Assembly: GCA_949358305.1 (NCBI GenBank)
Contig: OX442324.1
Coordinates: 5,647,575-5,711,574 of the forward strand
DNA: 64,000 nt
From: Strigamia acuminata
Lineage: Eukaryota; Arthropoda; Chilopoda; Geophilomorpha; Linotaeniidae
Reading direction: 5' to 3'
Under the pieces are notes generated by a model. It ran no database searches. It was not told where the DNA came from and worked only from the letters and a program-made list of their open reading frames with translations. Positions 36,475 through 46,656 of this stretch are shown here, in pieces (positions within the stretch are counted from its first letter, which is position 1; every line of letters begins with the position of its first letter). The position numbers and the translations under genes were made by a program.

Positions 36475-36707
36475 ATGGATGAATTTAAACTCGAAGATTG
36501 CCTCAGCACGTTTGCCGGTTTCTGCGAGAAAGTCAAACAAGCGCGAATAGTGACTAGTGAATAGTTAATTGACATAGTATATCCAATGGAATTGTATCGT
36601 TTGAATGATTTTCTAGGAGAACGAGCAGCGGAAAAAACAGGAGGAAAGAGCGGCAAAGCTTCGTGAACAACGCGCTTTTGCCAAGGACCATAAACCCGTT
36701 CAGAGAG
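36475..36707 (+). pseudogene. INF2-like formin tail fragment 2, first two exons
   Basis: Exons ending 36549 and spanning 36617-36707 are copies of the unit-1 formin tail (DCLSTFAGFCEKV and ENEQRKKQEERAAKLREQRA). The donor AGAG|GTATTA at 36708 is followed 18 bases later by the large LTR element, so its terminal DAD/WH2 exon now lies 15.6 kb away at 52371-52474. Confidence 0.65.
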
Positions 36708-36725
36708 GTATTATCGTGTGACGCT

Positions 36726-38638
36726 TGTGACGGTGACGACCACAACTCCCATTTAACAATGGTACCGGGAAGAGATCGCAATAAATAAACAGTGAATACA
36801 ATACGAGATAAATACAAGACAGTTTATTGTTGGCAAACAATATGGATGAGCTAAATTATACATAGGACTAATGCCGACATTTGGCAAGTTAAATCAGCTA
36901 TTAAACTATACAAAGAATTGGCCAACTGGCCCTAGAATAATATCACTACGGGTCTGGAATATGGGAGCGGTTTCCCCATCGCTCGACCTGATTATAGATG
37001 TCATCTTAAGCCGGATGGCTGTGTCCTGGAGTCCGATACGGCTTCGCTGGTTTCCTTGGTTCGCTGTGTAAACTATCGCACGTCGATAAATCGAATGATC
37101 TGAGCATTGCGGTTGACTTTGTCTGCACCGCCACAACTTTGGGAGGATATTGGTGTAAGTAAATGTATTCATTTACTTATCAATATTCCACTTATGAATT
37201 ATATTTAATTCATATCGTTGTGAATTCTTATTTAGATATTTCGGGAATAAGTTGTCGTCAACTTATCGGTTATATTGAGTTCAATATGAGATTAAGTCTT
37301 CTGACTTGATTTTGGTCCAACTGGTTGTCGAGTTTAAGTTTTTCTGTTATAAATAAAATGAAGATTAAGCTTCCCGTCGCAACACACAATTGCCATCGAT
37401 TAGAATATACGCCTTGCCATGCAGAACGGTATCAAGCGTCCCCGGCGTCGCAGCACGGTCGTCCATCGAGTGGTTGACGGTACCACGTACACAGGGGTCG
37501 ATAGCTCGCGGCTCCGCACAGCAGTTTTATCTCTCGCGGTACTAATAATAGACCGACTGCTTTGGCATCGAATACCATGAGAATCAGCTTGCCAAACACT
37601 TGGTGCTACTCGTGGTTACTGTAAAACAGACTGCTTTGGCACCATCAGGTGAAGGAACCGATTCTCAACAATACCGATGCTACTCGTGGTAACGGAATAC
37701 GTTCATACCGAAAAAGACAACTTGGTCCTGTCCGGAGGATACTGAATTGCACAACGGCGGGTTCTCCTTCGGCGTCGCAACCGTAGACTGTAACATTTAT
37801 GCAACATAATAATCCCAGCACTTCGACTTCAATTGCCGGCGGTGGCATGATTCTGTAGAATCATGCAACGGTTCTTTGCGAATAAATCAACAAAGAACCA
37901 AAAGGTTTTTTACGTGAACAACGAATCATATTTCTTAAGTAACAATACCAAACAGAAAATAATCAAACAGAGCTGCGGAATGGCCGATTGTTTGGGTTTA
38001 TATAACCTGACTGGATTTAAGGATTAATCCAGTCATCCAATTGGAACATGGGTTCCACGAATCCCTCCAATCCCGTATCACCGGAAGTGGATACGGAGGA
38101 GCATTTATGCAAATTATGCTAATCCTTGTTACAACCGGAACTGGATACCCAGGACCGGAAATGGGTTCCACCAATCAGATTGATCGGTTGACCGATTGAT
38201 CGCTAAACATTCTGTCCCGCAGAAATGGAAGTTACATTGTATTTAACAATGTCAGATACTTAATATATATTTATATTAATATTTAACACAATTTATTCAC
38301 TTGATTAAATATACGTTTATATTTAATCATGAGGTTTTCAAGTTCGTATTCGAATTTATCGCTAATTGCGATCGCGCCATCTAGTGGCAATATGGAGCAT
38401 TGACAAATGCGGGTTTTAGCAGACGAATCTTCGTAATTATGCCGTGATACTTTAGTATCATGTGGAAATTAGTGTTTATTCTTAATAAACGAACATCTTT
38501 GTATTTGAAACATCATAAATGACTTTATTCTAGACATTTATCAGTTTTACACAGAATATTGTAAAAATACCATCATATTGGCGCAACAGCGCTTTCTTGA
38601 TAGAAAATAGGCATTTATAGCCATTGTAAACCGTCATA
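36726..38638 (-). repeat. 3' LTR of the large element
   Basis: 1,913 bases. On the minus strand it starts TATGACGG and ends CCGTCACA, so the ends are inverted (TRTGACGG) but start with TA instead of the usual TG. It is rich in short perfect hairpins: 37845-37866 (10-base stem), 37870-37899, 38009-38034, about 38231-38250, and about 38302-38330. Small frames within (for example 36871-37071) are unsupported. Confidence 0.85.
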
Positions 38639-39233
38639 CATCCCCCTTAATAACACAACTATATAATATTTTATAGAGTTTTCGTTATTCTCCTAATTAG
38701 CATAAATGCTATTTTCGGACTTGATGTATCTTGGAGATACCGTGACTTCCAATTTCGAATTTGAGTTTACATAAACTAACTTGAATTATCTAAGTTCTGA
38801 TTTTCTGCCGAAATAATCTTTTCTAATAGCCTAAATTCAAGTCCAGAATTTATTTCCAAGTCTTCTTTTTGAAGAAACTTTCGTCATACATAAAATCATC
38901 ATTTGTGTTATCACAAAATATTTATTTCATATGCCTAGTCAGATGTATCGCTATAAATATACAATAAATAGCTTTTAGATGATAAGAGTTGACAATTTAA
39001 GAATCAAAATGTCCCCCTTAATTGTCATGACCGGAGTCACTTGGTATTCTTTGTACAATTGACTAATTTTAATTTAAACTAGTTGTCTTTTAATACTGTA
39101 ATATTACTTTTCGAGAATTGTTAATTTTAACTTTATATTTTGTCCCCCTTTTCTTTAGAAGAGAGGTCATGATTTTTAGAAGAGGATTTTCTGTTTACAC
39201 TATAATCGGGGAATCTTTGTGTATCATATCATG

Positions 39234-40319
39234 TTAATCAACATGATTCTTTGCTAAATATTGAGCTCGCATATTTGCGAATTTCCGAGATCTCTCAGCC
39301 TGCTGTACTGATTTCTTTCGACGTTTTTCCTTTGGGCAGTTACATACAGTGTACTGACTTGGCAGTGTAAATGACCGTGACGACCCAACTTTTTGTTTTA
39401 GGTCATCTCTGGAAAACCATACATGAATGGGACCCTCATTGGAAAACCATACGTGGAAAGGACCCATATTTGGAATTGTGAAATCCCGCAACAAACGAGG
39501 GGATCTATATTTGACTCTAAGTCGTGGAACTGATGATTGGAAACCTGGGTTTTCAGTCAGTTTTTGAACATGTTGGTTTGTACTTGAAGTTTCTTCATCA
39601 CCAGCTGGACTTGGTGACCGAAAACGCTTTTTTGAAGTTCTTAATTCCTCTCGTTGAGATGAATTATTCTGGATATTGCAGGGTTGCTTTCCAGACGCAA
39701 ATTGTTGTATCTCCGTCAGATTGACGACTGGGACGGGTTTTAGTCGTTGGTTACGGTATTGATTTCGAAATACGAATTGTTGCGCTTCGTTTATATTTTT
39801 AAATTCAGCTGAATTTAACTGGTATTGTTTACAATACTGTTCGAATTGATACCGGATCTCCCGTGGGTTAGTCAAAAAACTTTCTTTTTTAGGTTTAAAA
39901 TCATTCTCATTATCGTGTTGGTAATACTTTTTCAAGGGAAAAGTTTGCTTGACCTTTTTTCGATTTGAAATGGGCGTTAGGTAGAATTGTCTTGGCTGGG
40001 GACTCTTCTTGGTCGACAAATCATACGTCCGCAAACATGAGTTTGTGATCGGCGATCGGGCACGTTGTTGTACGTTATTTGACTGCAAATGTTTGTTTGG
40101 AGTCCGAATATCTTTCCTTTGCGTTGATATTGGTGGCCCAAAACTTTTGTTTACGGTTCCCAATTCTTTTGATAGCGGTAGGTTAATCGACAGATTAAGG
40201 CTAGCCACATATCGTTGTGCTTCAGCTGGATTAGCATATCGAACTGAAATTAGCTGATCTCGATTGTAAACGAGTTTTAATTTGTTCTGAACAACCGACT
40301 GGTTAGTTAACGAACTCTC
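39234..40319 (-). CDS. Gag-like protein of the large element, C-terminal part
   Basis: The minus-strand frame ends at 39234. The same frame continues across the nested Copia into 46249-46656: the two parts are 362 and 136 codons including the stop, both whole codons, so the ORF was about 497 residues before Copia-2 inserted. The protein is basic and glutamine- and serine-rich, with a short repeat, GPFHVWFSNEG then GPIHVWFSRDD. No zinc knuckle or enzyme motif is seen. A motif with YCKQYQLNSAEFKNINEAQ is repeated in the N-terminal part. Confidence 0.6.
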   Translation of the reverse strand, partial: ESSLTNQSVVQNKLKLVYNRDQLISVRYANPAEAQRYVASLNLSINLPLSKELGTVNKSFGPPISTQRKDIRTPNKHLQSNNVQQRARSPITNSCLRTYDLSTKKSPQPRQFYLTPISNRKKVKQTFPLKKYYQHDNENDFKPKKESFLTNPREIRYQFEQYCKQYQLNSAEFKNINEAQQFVFRNQYRNQRLKPVPVVNLTEIQQFASGKQPCNIQNNSSQREELRTSKKRFRSPSPAGDEETSSTNQHVQKLTENPGFQSSVPRLRVKYRSPRLLRDFTIPNMGPFHVWFSNEGPIHVWFSRDDLKQKVGSSRSFTLPSQYTVCNCPKEKRRKKSVQQAERSRKFANMRAQYLAKNHVD

Positions 40320-40640
40320 TGTTAAGATATAATGTATATTGATAAGCAATCACTATTTACAACACGTGTGTATATATATATCTTTGCGTATTATCATGTA
40401 GCTAAGTGTTAGTGTATGTGTTTGGCCAATGCGAGTGATCGCAATGTTTGTTTACATACAGTGTCTGTATGCTGCCTACAGGTGGCGCTGATTGCATTGA
40501 GGTCATGTGACCAATCATTAAAGATCACTTGATGTTTTGGTTCTCACCTGTTAACATGATGTCTCTTTCTTTCACCTGATGTGTTTTTCCAATCCACTAC
40601 ATTTGTCACTATTTGCAGAAGTTTGCAACACTATTCAACA

Positions 40641-41423
40641 AGGTTATGGGCCACAAACAACGTGGGAAAAACAGCTAGAGTGTTTGAAAACATTTCAAAG
40701 CAACCACAGGTGAAAAAGTGGGCGTTTCTCCTCAAAATCCAAGATGGCGGCGTCCATGAGGAATGGAATCAACCTGTGCTTATGCCAAGGATCCACGGTT
40801 CTACAAGCGATTATTGGTCATCAAGCGACACAGGATCATTAATTGGGTTCGAACATTATAGAACATTTATTTAATACGTTTATTTTGGCCATTTTCGGAC
40901 GATTTTCCGAATATCGCGAGGCGCGATACGTAACGTCGACGTGGCGTTAATTTTCGCCGAGAAAACAACTCGACGACAAATACGCAAGGACGACGACGCT
41001 CGACAACCACACGGGAAGTGTGAACGAGCAATAAACGAACGGGAATTGCCAAAAACGAGAAAATTCTCGAAGGAACTGAATTTTTCGAGGCGAAAAAGAC
41101 GGAAAAACGAGGGAAAATCAACAATACGACGTTTTTTTCTCAACCACACGTGAAGTGTGACTCAAAGCTGTCAGTACGAAACAAGTGGATAGTCTGCAGC
41201 AGGAAGCCAACATATATGAACTCTTTATTTCGTTTATTTCGTTTTATTTTCGAATATATTGTTGAATACCATTATTAGCTTAGTGTTGTTACTAGGATAC
41301 ACTAACATAGTATTAAGAGCGAACTAACATCGCAACACTGCACCCAGTTGCGATTACCAGTATTTCAAAGTGTTTTTGAGCAATCTTGTGTGTGTTTTTG
41401 GTGTGTTGGACACTAAATTCACA
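40641..41423 (+). other. Copia-2 leader
   Basis: About 780 bases of untranslated leader between the primer site and the polyprotein ATG. A palindromic GC-rich stretch lies at about 40898-40945 (GGACGATTTTCCGAATATCG then CGCGAGGCGCGA). Small frames on both strands are not supported. Confidence 0.6.
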
Positions 41424-44400
41424 ATGGACACGGAAAAACTCGACCGGAAGATTACACTTTTGAATAGGACGAACTACGATACGTGGAAGCAGCAAATCAA
41501 AGTGCTGTTGATGCATCACGGATGTTGGGCCTTCACCGATGGAACACAAGAAGCGCTGGCACCGGGAGCATCTTGGCGGGATCGCTCGGACTTTCAACTA
41601 CGGAAGGGGCGAGCTTTCAGCCTAATTTACTACGCCATCGAGGAGCAATACCACGAATTGCTCAGCGGGACCGAGGACGCGAAAACAGCGTGGGATACGC
41701 TGAAAACTAACTTCGAACCGGTCTCGAGGGCGAGAATTATACGTCTGTTGGACGAATTCTTCAATTTAAAATACGATCCAGCGACGGAGACGATCGGGGT
41801 ATTCGCGGCGAAGATACGCAATGCAGCAAAGCGATTAGCCGACGTCAAACACGACTTGGACAATTTGTATCAGGCATTCCAGCTCATCCGATACCTGCCA
41901 CAAGAATACCAGTCAATTGTGCAGAGTATTTATCGATGGGACGATAAGGATTTCACACTGGAAAAGGTTGAAGCGGAATTGGTCGCCGAGGAGGGCAGAC
42001 TCGCGCAACAACGCAGAGATTCGGGCCAAGCGCCAATTACGGACGCTTTCAACATGGGAACAAGCACAAAGAGCAATGATAATTCGTCTAAATCCCAACA
42101 ACAGCAAGGGAATAGCAGCCAAAACAACCGAGGCGGACAAAGGGGCGGCAAATCGAATTATCGAGGCGGCAAAAATTCGCGGAATTTCCGAGGAAATGCG
42201 ACCGGATCATCACCACGGGGGCCGTGTTTCCGGTGCAATCAACCAGGGCACTGGGCAAGGGATTGCACAGCACAATTACCGTCGAATAACAGCCAGAACA
42301 CAAATACAGCGGAAGAATTGGACACAAACATGTTCGATGTCGGTTTTCTCACCGAGTTGAGCGAGGAAGAGATGTTACAGTGCAGCGCAGCCAACAACTG
42401 TTGGATCTACGACACCGGGGCCACTGGACATTTTTGTAAAGATAGGAACCAGTTCTTCAACTTCAAGGAAACCACAGGGACAATAAGTCAAGCGGATAAG
42501 AAAACTTTGATTCAAATCCAAGGCGTCGGGGACGTTTGCGTGATGTGTTTGGTTGGAAGTGAGACAATTCCAATCACATTGAAGAAGGTTTATTATGCGC
42601 CGGACATGCGACGAAATTTGTTGTCGGGACCGTGCATCGACGAAGCACGATGCAAAGTCGCCGTTGGCTCGGGACTGGTCAAGATATACGATCCTCAGTG
42701 GAAGAGACAGTTGATGGAAGGCGTGAAGAAGGATCGTCTATATTACATCAAACTAAGCGACCAGAAGCCGGACTTTGAGAAGTTACGACAAAAAGCGAAT
42801 AACAAGGCGAACGCCGGCGAACAAAGGAAACAAGAGCCAACTATTTCAACACAGAGCACAACAAAGAGCGCGTCTAATCCTGAGGAAGCAAGGCTTTGGC
42901 ATGAGCGGCTCGGACACATCTATTTTCCAAGCGTCCAAGCAATGAGCAAAGGAGGTGCAGTAATTGGGTTGCCAGTTTTGGACGTGCCAATTACACAATG
43001 CGACGTTTGCACATTAGCCAAAAAGAAGGCGATTCCTCATAAGTCGTTGCCAGGAATTAGATCGACAGAGCCACTCCAATTGCTACACATGGATGTATGT
43101 GGAGCATTTAGTACACCAACACTCTCGGGAAACATATACTTCTTAACTATCACGGATGACTTCTCTCGTTATTCGACAGTGTACTTAATGAAGAAGAAGG
43201 ACGAAGTATTTGACATTTTCCAAAAACACGTGAAACGAATAGAACGATTGCTTGGGAAATCGGTTCTCGCAATTCGTACGGATAACGGTATGGAGTTCTG
43301 CTCAAACAAGTTTGGAGAGTACCTCCAAGGACTAGGAATCGCTCACGAGAGGACTAACGCGTACACTCCAGTCCAAAATGGCGTTTCCGAGAGACTTAAC
43401 CAGACATTAGCAAATGGAATGCGAGCGCTTGTGTACGATGCCGGCTTGGAACATCGATTCTGGGGAGAAGCCATCCTGACTTTCAACTATCTCAGGAACA
43501 GGATCGCAAAGCTGAATTCGGACAAGACGCCGATGGAATTGTATTACGGACGGAAACCATCGCTTAGACATTTGAGAAAATTCGGGAGTTTATGCTTTGT
43601 GCAGAAAAGGATTCGAGATGGCAAAATCGACAACAAGAGTCTGCATGGCATTATGCTCGGGTATTCAAGAATCACGAGAGGATATAGAGTATGGCTGCCG
43701 GAGTTTTCCAAAGTAATTGAAACCAGCGACGTGAAGTTCGTGGAGAGCAGGCGCGGTGTTGAAGGCGTGCTGGGCCTACCAGAAAAATACACGACATACA
43801 TCGATAATTTGGACGACAATTTGGACATTGACAATGAGCGCCAATATTATTCGGATGAAGATGTCAGGCCGCCGCTACCCCCGCCAGTACCAGTTAAGAA
43901 GAAGGAAGATCCACAACTGGAATTGCCCCCAGTTAAATTGAAATTTAGACTGCCAGACGACAAGTTGCGTCATAATTTACCAGAAGTGAAGTTGCAGGGC
44001 ACTTTGCCGCAACCCGGACAAGGACTTTTGAATCCAGTTCCAACTATTCCTGCACTAGTTTGGAAGAAAACTGAGAAAGTCAGACCAACTGGACAAAGGG
44101 ATGTCGAGTACACAATCGAGGGCTACGACAAGCCCAAGTTACGCTCGATACCCGACGTGAAGCGTTACTGCACTGATCACAATCTTCGCGTACCAGAGCA
44201 TCTGTTTGAGGACAAAAGAAAGAAGAAACCCTCAGAATCAAACACGACGACAGATAGTCTTGACGTGGACTTTGACGATATCAATATCAACTTCGAAGCC
44301 AATCATCTAGAGGTCCACGTACCCGTACGTTATGAGGAAATTGCGAATTTACCCGAGAAGGATGAATGGCGCCAAGCGATGAACGATGAGATTGACACTA

Positions 44401-45896
44401 TGCATGAGCGCGAGGTTTGGGAACTTGTTCCACCACCGCCCAACACTAAGATAGTGGGTTGCAGATGGATTTACACGACCAAACAGAACGAAGAGGGAGA
44501 AATTGCACGTTATAAGGCGAGACTTGTCGCGCAAGGATTTTCCCAAGTCTACGGCGAATCCTATGAGGAGACATTCTCACCCGTGGTGGACTTTTCGATC
44601 GTGCGTTTCATGTTTACGCTACTCGTCTGTATGCTCAAATGGTCGTACATTCAAGCTGACGTCAAATGTGCGTATCTTTACGCAAAGTTGCATAAAACCG
44701 TCTACATGCGACAACCGAAAGGTTTCATCATTGAAGGCAAGGAGAACTATGTCTGCAGACTCCTCCGAGCCATCTATGGCTTACACCAATCTGGAAGAGA
44801 ATGGGGAATAGAACTGGAGGAGACTTTATTGAAATTAGGACTAGAACACGTCAATTGGTGCAATTGCGTTTATAAGTACGGGAATGTCGCGTATTTAATC
44901 GTCTACGTGGACGATATCGTTGTCTTCGGAAAGCAGTACGAAGATGCGATGAAAATACTCAACATGATTGGAACACAATTCGATTTAGTGATTCTCGGAC
45001 AAACGAAGAAGCTGCTGGGAGTCGAATTTCACTCGCACAAACAACAATTGGTTCTACATCAAAGATCGTACGTGAACAAAGTGTTGTTGAAATTCAAAAA
45101 TTACTTGGAACATGTGAAGATTCGATCTCAACCGATGACAAAAGCAACTGTTCTCACGAAACGAGATTGTCCGGACACAATTGATGAATTCCAAGTCATG
45201 GAAGGAATTCCATATAGAAGCTTACTTGGATGTTTAGCATTCATCGCGTCAAGAACAAGGCCCGACATGACTTATGCAGTGAACATCCTGAGCCAATTTC
45301 AATCGAATCCAGGGTGGGACCACTGGATTGCACTTTTGGACTTACTCAGTTATCTGAGAACAACAAGAAACCACGGATTAATGTTGTTTCCAAATGATCG
45401 GATCGAGGTAATCGGATACAGCGACTCCGATTATGCAAACAACAGAGACGACCGGATCTCCGTTGGAGGAACGCTAGTGACTTTGGGCAGCACACCCATC
45501 TACTGGCGCACCTTCAAACAACGGAACGTAACATTGTCAACAATGGAAGCCGAGTACGTAGCCCTTACAGAAACTGTCAAGGACTACATCTGGATTGTTC
45601 GTGTCCTGCACGAAATATCCCCGGAATTAGCTGGAAGATTCTCTCATTATGTCATGTGCGACAACATATCAGCAGTGGACTTCACAAAATCTTGTGTTGA
45701 GAACAGGAAAACAAAGCACATTGACATCCGTTACCATTTTATAAGAGAACTTGTTAAAAGAGATAATCTTCTAATCGTTCACGTAGGCACAAAGTCCAAT
45801 CATGCCGACATTTTCACAAAGTCAGTTGACAAAGCTGACCTGGTGAAGTTTTGCGATCGCTTCTTAGTTGATTTAAGCATTTTGCGGGCTCAATAA
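41424..45896 (+). CDS. Copia-2 Gag-Pol polyprotein
   Basis: An intact frame of 1,490 residues from ATG 41424 (MDTEKLDRKITLL), chosen over an upstream in-frame start at 41370 because copia Gag typically begins just before the K-L-x-x-x-NY-x-x-W motif (here LNRTNYDTWK). In order: zinc knuckle CFRCNQPGHWARDC, protease IYDTGATGHF, integrase zinc finger HERLGHI...CDVC, integrase core with HMDVCGAF, RTDNGMEF and TPVQNGVSERLNQT, reverse transcriptase YVDDIVVFG, RNase H SDSDYANNRDDRISVGG and STMEAEYVAL. It belongs to a different lineage from Copia-1 (little similarity outside motifs). It stops 26 bases before the 3' LTR. Confidence 0.96.
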   Translation: MDTEKLDRKITLLNRTNYDTWKQQIKVLLMHHGCWAFTDGTQEALAPGASWRDRSDFQLRKGRAFSLIYYAIEEQYHELLSGTEDAKTAWDTLKTNFEPVSRARIIRLLDEFFNLKYDPATETIGVFAAKIRNAAKRLADVKHDLDNLYQAFQLIRYLPQEYQSIVQSIYRWDDKDFTLEKVEAELVAEEGRLAQQRRDSGQAPITDAFNMGTSTKSNDNSSKSQQQQGNSSQNNRGGQRGGKSNYRGGKNSRNFRGNATGSSPRGPCFRCNQPGHWARDCTAQLPSNNSQNTNTAEELDTNMFDVGFLTELSEEEMLQCSAANNCWIYDTGATGHFCKDRNQFFNFKETTGTISQADKKTLIQIQGVGDVCVMCLVGSETIPITLKKVYYAPDMRRNLLSGPCIDEARCKVAVGSGLVKIYDPQWKRQLMEGVKKDRLYYIKLSDQKPDFEKLRQKANNKANAGEQRKQEPTISTQSTTKSASNPEEARLWHERLGHIYFPSVQAMSKGGAVIGLPVLDVPITQCDVCTLAKKKAIPHKSLPGIRSTEPLQLLHMDVCGAFSTPTLSGNIYFLTITDDFSRYSTVYLMKKKDEVFDIFQKHVKRIERLLGKSVLAIRTDNGMEFCSNKFGEYLQGLGIAHERTNAYTPVQNGVSERLNQTLANGMRALVYDAGLEHRFWGEAILTFNYLRNRIAKLNSDKTPMELYYGRKPSLRHLRKFGSLCFVQKRIRDGKIDNKSLHGIMLGYSRITRGYRVWLPEFSKVIETSDVKFVESRRGVEGVLGLPEKYTTYIDNLDDNLDIDNERQYYSDEDVRPPLPPPVPVKKKEDPQLELPPVKLKFRLPDDKLRHNLPEVKLQGTLPQPGQGLLNPVPTIPALVWKKTEKVRPTGQRDVEYTIEGYDKPKLRSIPDVKRYCTDHNLRVPEHLFEDKRKKKPSESNTTTDSLDVDFDDININFEANHLEVHVPVRYEEIANLPEKDEWRQAMNDEIDTMHEREVWELVPPPPNTKIVGCRWIYTTKQNEEGEIARYKARLVAQGFSQVYGESYEETFSPVVDFSIVRFMFTLLVCMLKWSYIQADVKCAYLYAKLHKTVYMRQPKGFIIEGKENYVCRLLRAIYGLHQSGREWGIELEETLLKLGLEHVNWCNCVYKYGNVAYLIVYVDDIVVFGKQYEDAMKILNMIGTQFDLVILGQTKKLLGVEFHSHKQQLVLHQRSYVNKVLLKFKNYLEHVKIRSQPMTKATVLTKRDCPDTIDEFQVMEGIPYRSLLGCLAFIASRTRPDMTYAVNILSQFQSNPGWDHWIALLDLLSYLRTTRNHGLMLFPNDRIEVIGYSDSDYANNRDDRISVGGTLVTLGSTPIYWRTFKQRNVTLSTMEAEYVALTETVKDYIWIVRVLHEISPELAGRFSHYVMCDNISAVDFTKSCVENRKTKHIDIRYHFIRELVKRDNLLIVHVGTKSNHADIFTKSVDKADLVKFCDRFLVDLSILRAQ

Positions 45897-46248
45897 GGAA
45901 TGAGATAATACGGGGGGCCGAATGTTAAGATATAATGTATATTGATAAGCAATCACTATTTACAACACGTGTGTATATATATATCTTTGCGTATTATCAT
46001 GTAGCTAAGTGTTAGTGTATGTGTTTGGCCAATGCGAGTGATCGCAATGTTTGTTTACATACAGTGTCTGTATGCTGCCTACAGGTGGCGCTGATTGCAT
46101 TGAGGTCATGTGACCAATCATTAAAGATCACTTGATGTTTTGGTTCTCACCTGTTAACATGATGTCTCTTTCTTTCACCTGATGTGTTTTTCCAATCCAC
46201 TACATTTGTCACTATTTGCAGAAGTTTGCAACACTATTCAACACTCTC

Positions 46249-46656
46249 TGGACGAGAATTATTAGGTTTATAATTCTCTTCCCCCTTATCTACCGAATTA
46301 GGTGGTTTAAACTTTTCTAACTTAGATCCCCTACTGGATGTTTGAAACATAGTATGAGAATCTTGATTCACTAAGTTTCGGCTGTATGTTTGTGGATTCC
46401 GTACTGGATCTTGATGTGAAGATTGAGATTGGGTACGATCTCGCCAGTTCCTAGCTTTTACATAGTCTGAAGCTTCGATTATATTTTTAAACTTGGTTTT
46501 ATCCAGTCCATGACGATTACAATACAGAGTAAAATGATCGGGAATCTTTTCTGTTTGATCGCCAAGTGGTACAGAACTTAAATTTAAGTTTGTCTGCTTA
46601 TTATTTCCTTTTGGATCGATCATATTCAATGGTTTTTGAGCCATAAAAAAATTCAA
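46249..46656 (-). CDS. Gag-like protein of the large element, N-terminal part
   Basis: Starts with ATG at 46656 (MNFFMAQKPLNMIDPKGNN; an alternative ATG is four codons later) and runs into the Copia-2 target duplication. It contains a block with YCNRHGLDKTKFKNIIEAS, which aligns with YCKQYQLNSAEFKNINEAQ in the C-terminal part, so the protein has an internal repeat of about 35 residues. Retroelement Gag is inferred from position and composition only. Confidence 0.6.

Larger units (their letters stand above)
40320..46243 (+). mobile_element. Copia-2, complete Ty1/copia element nested in the large LTR element
   Basis: LTRs at 40320-40640 and 45923-46243 are 321 bases each and appear identical; they start TGTTAAGATATAATG and end ATTCAACA. 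The five-base target duplication CTCTC is at 40315-40319 and 46244-46248. The primer site GGTTATGGGCC starts one base after the 5' LTR. A purine tract (ACGGGGGGCCGA) precedes the 3' LTR. It inserted inside the gag-like ORF of its host element, on the opposite strand. Identical LTRs mean it is the youngest insertion visible here. Confidence 0.97.

Noticed and set aside
36871-37848. Short frames in the large LTR (66, 88 and 67 codons), repeated at 50550-51527
   Set aside because: Present twice only because the LTR is duplicated; no recognisable domain or composition.
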